Shown here piece after piece: positions 23,231-31,353 of a stretch of 64,000 nt of DNA; the stretch's first letter is position 1, and the number at the start of each line of letters is the position of its first letter. The notes under the pieces were generated by a model that was given only the letters and a program-made list of their open reading frames with translations, was not told the origin of the DNA and made no database searches. The DNA is taken from positions 1 to 64,000 of the forward strand of contig SVHU01000009.1 in assembly GCA_015055625.1 (NCBI GenBank). The letters are read 5' to 3'. Origin of the DNA: Clostridiales bacterium (GTDB lineage: Bacteria > Bacillota > Clostridia > Christensenellales > Pumilibacteraceae). Both the position numbers and the translations under genes were made by a program.

Positions 23231-25752
23231 ACTATTTTTAATTCTTTGAAAATGGTAGTGTCACCAAACGAGATTTTCCCATTCGTAACGGTAAAATCTA
23301 TCCTTTTGCCGTCAACTGTAACAGAATTTATTTTTGTTATAGGTGCGTTTATTGAACAAAGCGTAAGGGGGTTACCGTAGCAAGATAGAGTTAACGAGTT
23401 ATCGTTAAACTGAACCTGTCCCCAGCTTTCAGCCACGCTAAAGAGATATTTGCCTTCTTTATAAATAGGATTAAAGCCGATATGTTTTTTTGTCATATCA
23501 AAGGTAAAACCGCTATAAATCGGCAAAAGCGCAAACGACGCCATAGCGCGGGCGTAGTTGCTTCCGCACTCGATTTCATTCCAAGGATTGCGTTTTTCTC
23601 CGTCATATCTGTCACGTATTGCTTTTACCATTTTCTCGCCTTCTGTAACGAATCCGTTTGCGATCATAAGTCCTGCAAGTGCGTATTCAAAGCCCGTCAT
23701 AGCTTCGTCGCAGTAAGAAATAGGTATAGAAGGTATTTTATCTTCGTTAGGATAAGAGCAAATAATGGTTGCGCTTTCATCGTTTAGGGCAAAGTTTCGC
23801 CACATATTAGCGACAGTACGCATTGATTCCTTGAAGTTGTACTTGTACAGGCTTTCTAACGCACGTAACTTCTTATCTTTGTCAAAAACTCCGTCAGCAC
23901 CGATAAGTATTGCGTGCCAATCTGCAAGCATCTGGTCAATAATACAGCCTTCGGATACCTGGTACTTGATCTCTTTCGTTTCGTTATTCCAATAGTATTG
24001 AGCGTTTTCGTATCTGTCGAGAATGGACTTGTCTTTTAAGTCTATCTTGTGATAAAAATATTCGCCGTTGAAAAGATTTTCATTTGTCCATTTTTTGCCT
24101 TTTTCATACAAGGCGGTATATTTTTCGTACCTATCGTTTTCACCTAGATATTTAGCCATTTTAGCTCCGCAGTTAAGAGCGAGCAGATAAAAGCCTTGTA
24201 GCCAAGAACTTGGACCAAACAACTCAAGGTCAAGAGTATGGTGCTGTCTGCCTTCTAAAACGCCATCGCAGTCTAAGTCCCACTTGTCTTTGTTTTTATC
24301 ACTCCAAGCGTATTCCAGCATGCTGAAAATCTTTTCGGAATACGTTTTAAGCCAAGTGTCGTCACCCGAAAAAATCCATTCACGGTAGCACTTGATAACC
24401 TCACCCATTTGTCCGTCAACACAAGAACGGTAATTGGCGGAGTTGCTTAAGGTACGCTGGGGCGGTAACGTTATTCTGAAAATCGTACCACCATTGTCAT
24501 CCAAAGCATGATTCATTGTCATTTCTCTGATAGAACGCTCAAGCTTTGGGAAAAGGTACGGCATTACGTATGCGTAGTTCCATACGTGCTGACAGGTTCC
24601 AAAGCAGGAGCCGTAAGTTTCGTTACAGCCTTCCCAAGCCCAAAACGAGCCGTCTTCGTACCTAAGAACAGTTGGTGTTTTTATTATGGACATATTGGCG
24701 GAAATTGCTTCTTTTACAAAATTAGGAAGAGTGCTGGATTGCAAAGCGGAGGAAAATAACGCCGTTTTTTCATAAAGCGTAGCGTAGTTTTCAAGCGAGT
24801 AAGAAGCACTATCAACTGAGGAGTCAAATTGCGTAGCGTAGTAATTACGCCAAGTAATTTCACCCTCTGTTTCCTTTCTGTCCCAATAGTTATACGCGTT
24901 CGGAACGTTCCAAGCAAGTACAAACTTAACTTTCTTGCTTTCGTGGGGCTTAATCGTAAAATAAGATGCAATCGTAGCGTGATCTCTTTTGGTGGGATCT
25001 TTTTGCTCGTCTTCTTCGTATATTCTGTCAATAAGACGAGTTTGCGAGGAAAGGTTTTTCCAATACGTTGTTATGCCGTCCTGCCAACTGCCTCTATACC
25101 AATACTGTTGTACTGCGCAATCATCGCCGTCCGTCAAAATACAAAGGTCCGAATATTTCGTGTTTTTCTTGTCTACGTTAGAACCTAATTTTACGCCACA
25201 ACCATTTTTAAGACATACCTTTTCGTGTTTTTCTAGCGTAGCAGGATTGCATACGGTAAATGCAAGCGCAAACTCAATCTCTTCGTTCGCAGTATTTTGC
25301 ACTTCCCACTCAAATAATGCAGATGGGATAGAAGAATTAAAATCGTCGTGTGGAATAAAAGGATTGAACGCGCATAGCTTTACAGTTGCGGGAAAATCAT
25401 CATCGGAAAAAGTAAGGTTTGCAAAAGGAAACGTGCCGTCAAAAATCACGTTTTTAAAATGAGGCAGACCTGCAAGCGAGTTTGTTCTTACTCCGTGTCC
25501 AAATCCATAGTATTTATCTATCATTCCTGTAAGGTTTTCGTTGGTATCTCCGTGTAAAACTTTTACGGTAGTAGCGTTTTTACGCGTTGCTTTGATTGCA
25601 AAATGAGAATAGCCGTTGCGTGAATTTTTGTTCGGGCGGTTAAAAATTTCCCAGTCAATAAGCTCGCCGTTTCCGCCAAGTCCAATACTGCCCGTTCCTA
25701 TACCGCCTAAAGGAAATGAAATTTGTTTTGTTTTTTGTTTTTCGTAAATCAT
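23227..25752 (-). CDS. GH116 family glycosidase (GBA2-like)
   Basis: An 841-residue enzyme related to bacterial and animal GH116 proteins (beta-glucosidase, beta-xylosidase, glucosylceramidase). The N-terminus FPLGGIGTGSIGLGGNGELIDWEIFN (13-38) is the family signature. The probable nucleophile is E374 in WAWEGCNE and the acid/base D508 in QHHTLD. Two domains: beta-sandwich (1-330) and (alpha/alpha)6 barrel (340-770). No signal peptide; cytoplasmic. Transcribed with the lacI-type gene, in a repressor-enzyme operon for a beta-glycoside. Confidence 0.85.
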   Translation of the reverse strand: MIYEKQKTKQISFPLGGIGTGSIGLGGNGELIDWEIFNRPNKNSRNGYSHFAIKATRKNATTVKVLHGDTNENLTGMIDKYYGFGHGVRTNSLAGLPHFKNVIFDGTFPFANLTFSDDDFPATVKLCAFNPFIPHDDFNSSIPSALFEWEVQNTANEEIEFALAFTVCNPATLEKHEKVCLKNGCGVKLGSNVDKKNTKYSDLCILTDGDDCAVQQYWYRGSWQDGITTYWKNLSSQTRLIDRIYEEDEQKDPTKRDHATIASYFTIKPHESKKVKFVLAWNVPNAYNYWDRKETEGEITWRNYYATQFDSSVDSASYSLENYATLYEKTALFSSALQSSTLPNFVKEAISANMSIIKTPTVLRYEDGSFWAWEGCNETYGSCFGTCQHVWNYAYVMPYLFPKLERSIREMTMNHALDDNGGTIFRITLPPQRTLSNSANYRSCVDGQMGEVIKCYREWIFSGDDTWLKTYSEKIFSMLEYAWSDKNKDKWDLDCDGVLEGRQHHTLDLELFGPSSWLQGFYLLALNCGAKMAKYLGENDRYEKYTALYEKGKKWTNENLFNGEYFYHKIDLKDKSILDRYENAQYYWNNETKEIKYQVSEGCIIDQMLADWHAILIGADGVFDKDKKLRALESLYKYNFKESMRTVANMWRNFALNDESATIICSYPNEDKIPSIPISYCDEAMTGFEYALAGLMIANGFVTEGEKMVKAIRDRYDGEKRNPWNEIECGSNYARAMASFALLPIYSGFTFDMTKKHIGFNPIYKEGKYLFSVAESWGQVQFNDNSLTLSCYGNPLTLCSINAPITKINSVTVDGKRIDFTVTNGKISFGDTTIFKELKIV

Positions 25753-25791
25753 AATATCCCCCTAAAAACGTTTATTTGGATTTTTTTTATA

Positions 25792-25830
25792 ATTTTACTA
25801 CATAAAATATACCGTGTCAACTTACACGGT
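25792..25830 (-). promoter_or_regulatory. GH116-LacI promoter with palindromic operator
   Basis: On the minus strand, TTGACA (25815-25820), 17 bases, TAAAAT (25792-25797). ACCGTGTCAACTTACACGGT (25811-25830) has perfect 7-base arms and covers the -35, a classic repressor position. Confidence 0.82.
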
Positions 25831-25939
25831 AAAATTTTATTTGTCTGCCGAATTTTTAATGCAAAGTAACGACTTTTTTTCTTGTTTTGTCATAATTTGA
25901 CAACGTTTTGTTATTTTGTTGTTTGATTGTTTTTGTATA

Positions 25940-25968
25940 TTGACTTTGCAAATTTTCTACGCTATAAT
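25940..25968 (+). promoter_or_regulatory. Esterase promoter
   Basis: TTGACT (25940-25945), 17-base spacer, TATAAT (25963-25968); near-consensus sigma-A promoter 37 bases before the gene. Confidence 0.8.
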
Positions 25969-26005
25969 ACGTAAAAACCATAAAAATTAAATAGGAGGAA
26001 AATTT

Positions 26006-27190
26006 ATGGCAGATCTTATACAAGACGGAGAGAAGAAAATTCTTGATCCGTTAAGACCGATAAAGAGTGACAGAGAGGATGGTAGATTTTTACATACCGA
26101 TTTATTTTTGAGGGATTGGTTTAAAAGATACACTCCAAAACTTGCTTATAAACCGGGAATGAGTAAAGAAGAGTTTTTACAGTGGCAACAAAAAGTAAAG
26201 GAAAAACTTTTAGAAATATTACGTTTTCCTCAAGACGTACCGCCTCAACCCGAGCCAAAGTTGTTGTGGGAAGAGGGAAGAGAGGGGTATAGAATACAAA
26301 AGTGGGAGTGTTATCCCGAGCCGTATTCCGTTGTTCCCTATCTTATGCTTATCCCCAACGGAGTTAATGCCGACAATCCTGCTCCTGCCGTTATGTGCTA
26401 TCCCGGAACGTTCCATCCAAAAGAGTCTTTGTGCGGAGAGCCTGATATTTACAGAACACATCCCAACAGATATTTTGAATTTAATCAAATGGCAAAGCAT
26501 TTTGTAAAAGAGGGCTTTGTAGCTATTGCCGTTGAGCATCCCGGATATGGAGAACTCAGACCTATTGATCAAATGCCAGACGAGCGTTTTTGTTTTCAGA
26601 TGCTGACGATGGGCAGACATTATCAGGGATTATCGGCTTTTCAGAAAAAGGTTATTATAGATTGGGCAAACAAGTTGGATTTTGTTCAAAAGGATAACAT
26701 TTTATTGAGCGGACACTCGCTCGGAAAGTATCCGTGTATGTTCTTGGGCATTGTTTGCGACTGTGTAAAGGGTATAATATATAACGACAGCGTTTACGAT
26801 ACTATAGACAGATATATTGCAGCACCCGGGTTTTATTTATATTCGGGATGTTGGTCACATCTTATTCCCGACTGTGAAGAGTGGTTTACAACCGTTGATA
26901 TACTTTGTGCTTATGCTCCCAAACTTTTGCTTGTAAGCGAGGGAGGAGTTACGAAGGATCTTAACAAGGTAAAAGATGCATACAAGACGGCAGGCAACGA
27001 AAATGCGTTTGAGTTCGTGCATTATCCCAAATACCAAGATCCTCAAACACATAAGTATGATGACGCAACCTCTCCACCTGAATGCGTAGGAGATGAGGAG
27101 TATTTTTCGTATGCAAATGCAGATACAAAAAGCCATTATTTCAAAAAGGACGTTGCTATTCCTTGGGCAATCAAGCACTTTAAGAAGTAG
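26006..27190 (+). CDS. Alpha/beta hydrolase, probable acetyl-xylan-type carbohydrate esterase
   Basis: A 394-residue alpha/beta hydrolase with nucleophile S238 in LSGHSLG; VMCYPGTFHP (129-138) is the oxyanion-hole region. An acid (likely around 320) and the histidine in FVHYP or later complete the triad, but I could not place them with certainty. Layout (long N-terminal arm, then hydrolase fold) matches bacterial acetyl-esterase-like proteins found among glycan-degrading genes, which remove acyl groups that block glycosidases. No signal peptide. Strong promoter, single gene with its own terminator. Confidence 0.75.
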   Translation: MADLIQDGEKKILDPLRPIKSDREDGRFLHTDLFLRDWFKRYTPKLAYKPGMSKEEFLQWQQKVKEKLLEILRFPQDVPPQPEPKLLWEEGREGYRIQKWECYPEPYSVVPYLMLIPNGVNADNPAPAVMCYPGTFHPKESLCGEPDIYRTHPNRYFEFNQMAKHFVKEGFVAIAVEHPGYGELRPIDQMPDERFCFQMLTMGRHYQGLSAFQKKVIIDWANKLDFVQKDNILLSGHSLGKYPCMFLGIVCDCVKGIIYNDSVYDTIDRYIAAPGFYLYSGCWSHLIPDCEEWFTTVDILCAYAPKLLLVSEGGVTKDLNKVKDAYKTAGNENAFEFVHYPKYQDPQTHKYDDATSPPECVGDEEYFSYANADTKSHYFKKDVAIPWAIKHFKK

Positions 27191-27259
27191 ACGATGTATA
27201 AAAATTACGTAACGTAATAGCAAAGCTTTTGCAGAAAATATTATTTATTACAGATCAGG

Positions 27260-27310
27260 AAAATATTGCAGTTTTTTTAAGGAAAAAGACAGCAATATTT
27301 TTTTATTTTT
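27260..27310 (+). terminator. Terminator after the esterase gene
   Basis: AAAATATTGC (27260-27269) and GCAATATTTT (27292-27301) are complements with a 22-base loop, followed by T-rich sequence. Confidence 0.6.
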
Positions 27311-27436
27311 TCTCTTGAAATAAATCTAAGTAAGTGTTATACTTTTTATATGAAAGAGTTGTTTTTTTAATCAAAGAACGGTTTGGGTTAGGAACTCTGT
27401 TTTATTATGATATATTGGTTGAAATGGGAGGATTTT

Positions 27437-28714
27437 ATGAACGAAGCAGAAATCAGACCGACTTTAGAGCAGATTCAATGGGCGGATTGCGAAATAGGTG
27501 TAATTATTCATTTAGATATTGTTATCTATCAAGCACCTTATGACAGAAGAAAGCACTTTGGGGATCCGATCCCTGCTTCTGTGTTTGACCCCAAAAAACT
27601 GGATACAGACCAGTGGATTCGGTCGGCGAAGGCGTTAGGTGCAAAGTATGCTGTTCTGGTGGCAAAGCACGGTACCGGTTTTTCTCTGTGGCCCACAAAA
27701 GCTCATGAGTATAGCGTGAAAAGCTCGCCTTATAAAAACGGACAGGGTGATATTGTCAAGGAGTTTTTTGAGTCTTGTAAAAAGTATGACGTCAGACCCG
27801 GACTGTACTGCAGTGCTTCTTTTAACCAATATTTCAGCGTGGAAAACCCGGGCAGGGTAATTGACGGAAATCCCGAAAAGCAAAAAGAGTACAATGAAAT
27901 GGTTTTACAACAGTTGACTGAGCTTTGGACTGATTATGGCAAGATTTTTGAGATATGGTTTGACGGAGGAGTGATTCCTGTTTCCGAAGGTGGACCGGAC
28001 GTAGCAAGTCTGCTGAAAAAGCTTCAGCCTGATGCAGTCGTGTTCCAAGGCCCTGTCGGAACGAAGTCGCTTGTTCGTTGGGCGGGAAACGAGCGTGGTG
28101 TTGCTTCGGAGGAGAATAGCTCGCTGTACGATAACCGTGTGCAGGGTGAAACGGGTGATAAAGAGAAGTCAATGGATTTTGAGCGAGCAGAGATCTGGTG
28201 TCCTGCCGAGAGTGATTTCCCTAACCGATATGCTCATCAATCTTATGAGGGTGGATGGTTTTGGAAGGAGGGCGAAGAGCATACCGTGTTGCCTCCTGAG
28301 GTGCTGTTTGAAAAGTATCTGACTACGGTGGGAAGAAACAGTAATATGCTTGTAGGTATGGTTATCAATACCGATGGAGAAGTCCCAGAGCCTGACGTTA
28401 CCGTTTTTGCAGAAGCCGGTGAGCTTATCAGAAATGCTTTTGGAAAGCCTGTTGCTGTGGGTGATACCCAAAGCGTATTAACTGATATTGCACCTCGTTA
28501 CGTTGTATTAAAGGAGGATATTTCCCAAGGTGAGCGTGTTACGGGTTATACGGTTCGTGCATATAACGCTCATGGTAAAGAGATTTTTACTCATAGTGGC
28601 AAGGTTATTTCTCATAAGAGAATTATTAAGATTCCCACGCAAACGAGAAAAGTAACCTTGGAAATCACAAACAACAGAGCCGAGCCCCAATTACTTCCTA
28701 TAGAATTGTATTAA
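27437..28714 (+). CDS. GH29 alpha-L-fucosidase-like enzyme, first of two
   Basis: A 425-residue GH29 protein. The nucleophile is D176 in FEIWFDGG. The usual KHHDGF is here KHGTGF (77-82), a variant seen in some GH29 lineages but different from the second GH29 gene at 56808. No signal peptide. GGGAGG precedes the ATG at 27437; the ATG at 27407 would add ten residues with no family support. The gene is visibly richer in G and C than its surroundings and uses more CTG and GTG codons, and an IS3 remnant follows 36 bases downstream, so it was probably acquired. It removes alpha-fucosyl caps from oligosaccharides. Confidence 0.8.
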   Translation: MNEAEIRPTLEQIQWADCEIGVIIHLDIVIYQAPYDRRKHFGDPIPASVFDPKKLDTDQWIRSAKALGAKYAVLVAKHGTGFSLWPTKAHEYSVKSSPYKNGQGDIVKEFFESCKKYDVRPGLYCSASFNQYFSVENPGRVIDGNPEKQKEYNEMVLQQLTELWTDYGKIFEIWFDGGVIPVSEGGPDVASLLKKLQPDAVVFQGPVGTKSLVRWAGNERGVASEENSSLYDNRVQGETGDKEKSMDFERAEIWCPAESDFPNRYAHQSYEGGWFWKEGEEHTVLPPEVLFEKYLTTVGRNSNMLVGMVINTDGEVPEPDVTVFAEAGELIRNAFGKPVAVGDTQSVLTDIAPRYVVLKEDISQGERVTGYTVRAYNAHGKEIFTHSGKVISHKRIIKIPTQTRKVTLEITNNRAEPQLLPIELY

Positions 28715-28749
28715 GCATAAATAATTACTTAAAAACACGGGTTTTGATA

Positions 28750-28866
28750 TGAACCCAAAAGTTTAGACAAAAAATTAAATATATTGGGATTGAGTTCGGC
28801 ATTTGACTGGACTCATTTCCAATTTTAAAGTTATTCTTCCGTTGTTATAGTAATAAATATAAATTT
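28750..28866 (-). mobile_element. Remnant of an IS3-family insertion sequence (transposase tail plus terminal repeat)
   Basis: Read on the minus strand, 28866-28775 encodes YYYNNGRITLKLEMSPVKCR and a stop soon after, the characteristic end of the IS3-family OrfB transposase (DDE integrase core). The following TGAACCCAAAAGTTTAGACA (28750-28769, plus strand) matches the terminal inverted repeat style of that family. Only about 30 codons remain; the rest of the element and the other end are absent in the window. Confidence 0.8.
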
Positions 28867-28973
28867 AATAAATACGATATTTTTTAATAAATAATCGATA
28901 GAAATAAAAGCCGTGGTATGATATAATAAAAATGGTAACTTATTAATAAAAAGAACATATGGGGTGGTGTGAC

Positions 28974-31034
28974 ATGTTATTGAAAACTGAAAACATAAGC
29001 ATTTTGATAAATTTTGAGAATGGAACTATTGATAGTTTTCTAATTGACAATAAGCAAAGGTTGCAGGATAAAAGTGATATTTTTACTTTGGGGTTAAGAT
29101 CAGTAGACGGAAAGCGGTTTTCGTGCGATTCGTCTTTAGCAAAGCAAGTTAAAATTTTTGAGAATGGCGCGGAATATGAATTTGAAGGGTGTGAATACGG
29201 TCAACTTGTTTGTAAGGTTGAAGTTAAGTTTTGCAACAACGATTTAGAGTGGCGACTTAGCACAAAAGGTCAAAATAAAGACGTTGTTGTCGAGTGGGTG
29301 GATTTCCCTAAAATAAAATTACCTCTTTTGAAAGAGAACACGCCAAACGGAGGAAGTGTATTATGGCCCTTTAACGAGGGGGTATTGGTTAGTGATATTG
29401 ACGAAAAGGATTTTGCTTTTCCTCCAATTGAACCGGTTTATCCTTCACAAGGAAGTTATGCTGTTTTCCCCAACATGATTTCTTCTCAAATGTTAGCATA
29501 TTTGTGGGATGATAAAAGTTTGTACGTTGGTATACATGATAAGGAACGAGGTTTGAAGGGAATAGATTTTTTCCGTTCGGGCGACTGCGTAGAGTTTAGA
29601 ATTCGTTTATTTAGTGGTGTTAATTTCGGCGAAAAGTTTGAGATGGACTATCCGGTTGTGTGGAGCGTTGTTGGTCCAACGTGGCAGAATGTTGCAGAGA
29701 AATACAGAGAATGGTTTGAGAGTGATCTGCCAAAAGGGTTGGTTAAGATAAATGATAATCCTGATATTCCTAAGTGGTATGAGGATTCACCGTTAGTTGT
29801 TTCTTATCCTGTTCAGGGCAGGTTTGATAGTGATTTAATGTCACCTAACAGATATATTCCGTATACTAACGCTTTAGGCATGATTGATAGAATTAAGGAG
29901 AAGACCGATAGTAGATTGTTGGTGTTGTTGATGCACTGGGAGGGAACTGCACCATGGGCACCGCCTTACGTTTGGCCACCTGTTGGCGGAGAAAAAATGC
30001 TGGAGGAGTTTAGGAATGAACTGCATAAACGAGGCGATTTAATAGGTTTGTACAGTTCGGGCTTTGGATATACCCTTAAAAGTAATCTTATACCGTCATA
30101 CGATAAAACCGAGGAGTTCGAAAAGAACAACTTAAAAAGAGGAATGTGCACGGGCATTAATGGTGAGATGCGAGGTGTCATTTGTACGGTACAGAGAAAG
30201 GGTTATGATATTTGTCCTGCATCTAAAGAGGGTAAAGAAATTTTGGAAAAGGCGTATACTCCTTTCTTAAAATCAGGAATGGATTATTTGCAAGTGTTGG
30301 ACCAAAATCACGGAGGAGGACAATATTTGTGCTATAATCAAGATCACGGACACCCAACGGCACCCGGTAGATGGATGACTGCAAACATGAGAGAATTACT
30401 CAAAAAGTGGAATACGTATGCGCCTAAAACGTTATATGGGTGCGAATCAGCTTCGGCAGAGCCGTTTATATCAAGCTTACTCTTTAGCGATAATAGGTTT
30501 GAGCTTAATTTCAAAGCGGGTAAACCTGTGCCTTTATATCAATACGTATACCATGAGTACGTCCGTAACTTTATGGGTAATCAGGTAGGTTGTCCGTTTA
30601 AGCAGAGCGAAGATACGCTTCGTTATCGTCTTGCGTATTCATTTGTTGCTGGTGATAGTATGACAATTGTTATGAATCCCGACGAAAAAATTATGGCGCA
30701 TTGGGGAAGGGAATACTTTGAAAATAAAACGGATGGAGATAAGGCGTTGCTTCTAATTCGCAATCTTACTCGTTTTTACAATGAAAAGGCAAAGCCTTAT
30801 TTGTACAATGGAAGAATGACAAGCGGACAAATAATAGAAAGCGGTGTGGATTATTTTGAACGCCGTGACAAGGCAGGTCAAATTGGGCTTTCACGATTGT
30901 TTTATTCATATTGGGAAAAGGATGATGGAAAGGTTGCAATTATAGCAAATCCAACAGAACAATTTATAGTAACGAACGTAGAGGGCAATAAAATAACGGT
31001 TGCACCGTTGGATGCTGTTTTGGTGCATTGTTAG
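28974..31034 (+). CDS. DUF6259-like TIM-barrel glycosidase-like protein
   Basis: A 686-residue protein from the ATG at 28974 (GGGGTGGTG just upstream); the earlier start at 28959 adds only five residues with no support. The N-terminal beta domain (1-240) leads into a barrel with LLVLLMHWEGTAPWAPPYVWP (about 303-323), DYLQVLDQNHGG (about 439-450) and a C-terminal beta domain. These motifs match what I recall of the DUF6259 family found next to glycosidases, thought to be sugar hydrolases of unproven specificity. No signal peptide. An extended -10 (TATGATATAAT, ending 28927) lies 47 bases upstream. Function is inferred by context. Confidence 0.5.
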   Translation: MLLKTENISILINFENGTIDSFLIDNKQRLQDKSDIFTLGLRSVDGKRFSCDSSLAKQVKIFENGAEYEFEGCEYGQLVCKVEVKFCNNDLEWRLSTKGQNKDVVVEWVDFPKIKLPLLKENTPNGGSVLWPFNEGVLVSDIDEKDFAFPPIEPVYPSQGSYAVFPNMISSQMLAYLWDDKSLYVGIHDKERGLKGIDFFRSGDCVEFRIRLFSGVNFGEKFEMDYPVVWSVVGPTWQNVAEKYREWFESDLPKGLVKINDNPDIPKWYEDSPLVVSYPVQGRFDSDLMSPNRYIPYTNALGMIDRIKEKTDSRLLVLLMHWEGTAPWAPPYVWPPVGGEKMLEEFRNELHKRGDLIGLYSSGFGYTLKSNLIPSYDKTEEFEKNNLKRGMCTGINGEMRGVICTVQRKGYDICPASKEGKEILEKAYTPFLKSGMDYLQVLDQNHGGGQYLCYNQDHGHPTAPGRWMTANMRELLKKWNTYAPKTLYGCESASAEPFISSLLFSDNRFELNFKAGKPVPLYQYVYHEYVRNFMGNQVGCPFKQSEDTLRYRLAYSFVAGDSMTIVMNPDEKIMAHWGREYFENKTDGDKALLLIRNLTRFYNEKAKPYLYNGRMTSGQIIESGVDYFERRDKAGQIGLSRLFYSYWEKDDGKVAIIANPTEQFIVTNVEGNKITVAPLDAVLVHC

Positions 31035-31082
31035 ATTAAAGGCGTTTTATATAACTATGCGTAAATGTGGAATAAGCTGATA

Positions 31083-31135
31083 ATGTTTAACGAAGAAAGA
31101 GAAACGTAAATCCTCAATATTTTACAAGCGAAAAT
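31083..31135 (+). pseudogene. Broken start of a DeoR-family gene
   Basis: The first 40 bases match the start of the intact DeoR gene at 37554 with few changes (MFNEERET in both). The ninth codon is TAA instead of CAA, and similarity fades after about 50 bases. A short 5-prime remnant of a duplicated regulator; the surrounding 31035-31353 gap otherwise holds a hairpin and the promoter of the next gene. Confidence 0.8.
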
Positions 31136-31179
31136 CATTAGCAATACAAGAGCAAGGTTAGAAGGAATTGATACCTTTT

Positions 31180-31211
31180 ACTTTTGCTCTTTTTTATTAA
31201 AGAGCAAAAGT
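31180..31211. terminator. Perfect 13-base hairpin
   Basis: ACTTTTGCTCTTT (31180-31192) and AAAGAGCAAAAGT (31199-31211) are exact complements with a 6-base loop. It can end transcription of the DUF6259-like gene. Confidence 0.6.
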
Positions 31212-31273
31212 GATTGTGGTGGGTTTAGTGTGGTTTTGTTTCCAAAATAGATTTAAAAGGAAAGCTCACCATA

Positions 31274-31335
31274 TTGACTTTGCTAATAATTTATAATATA
31301 ATGTCATTATCTAAAGCTATAATTAAAATTATAGC
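31274..31335 (+). promoter_or_regulatory. Promoter and 20-base palindrome before the surface-protein gene
   Basis: TTGACT (31274-31279), 17 bases, TATAAT (31297-31302). GCTATAATT and AATTATAGC (31316-31324 and 31327-31335) form a perfect palindrome in the region of the transcript start: an operator or a 5-prime RNA hairpin. Confidence 0.7.
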
Positions 31336-31353
31336 ATACAGGAGGAATGAAAA

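Noticed and set aside
24714..25462. Overlapping plus- and minus-strand frames inside the GH116 gene
   Set aside because: All are shadows; GH116 has intact signatures along its full length.
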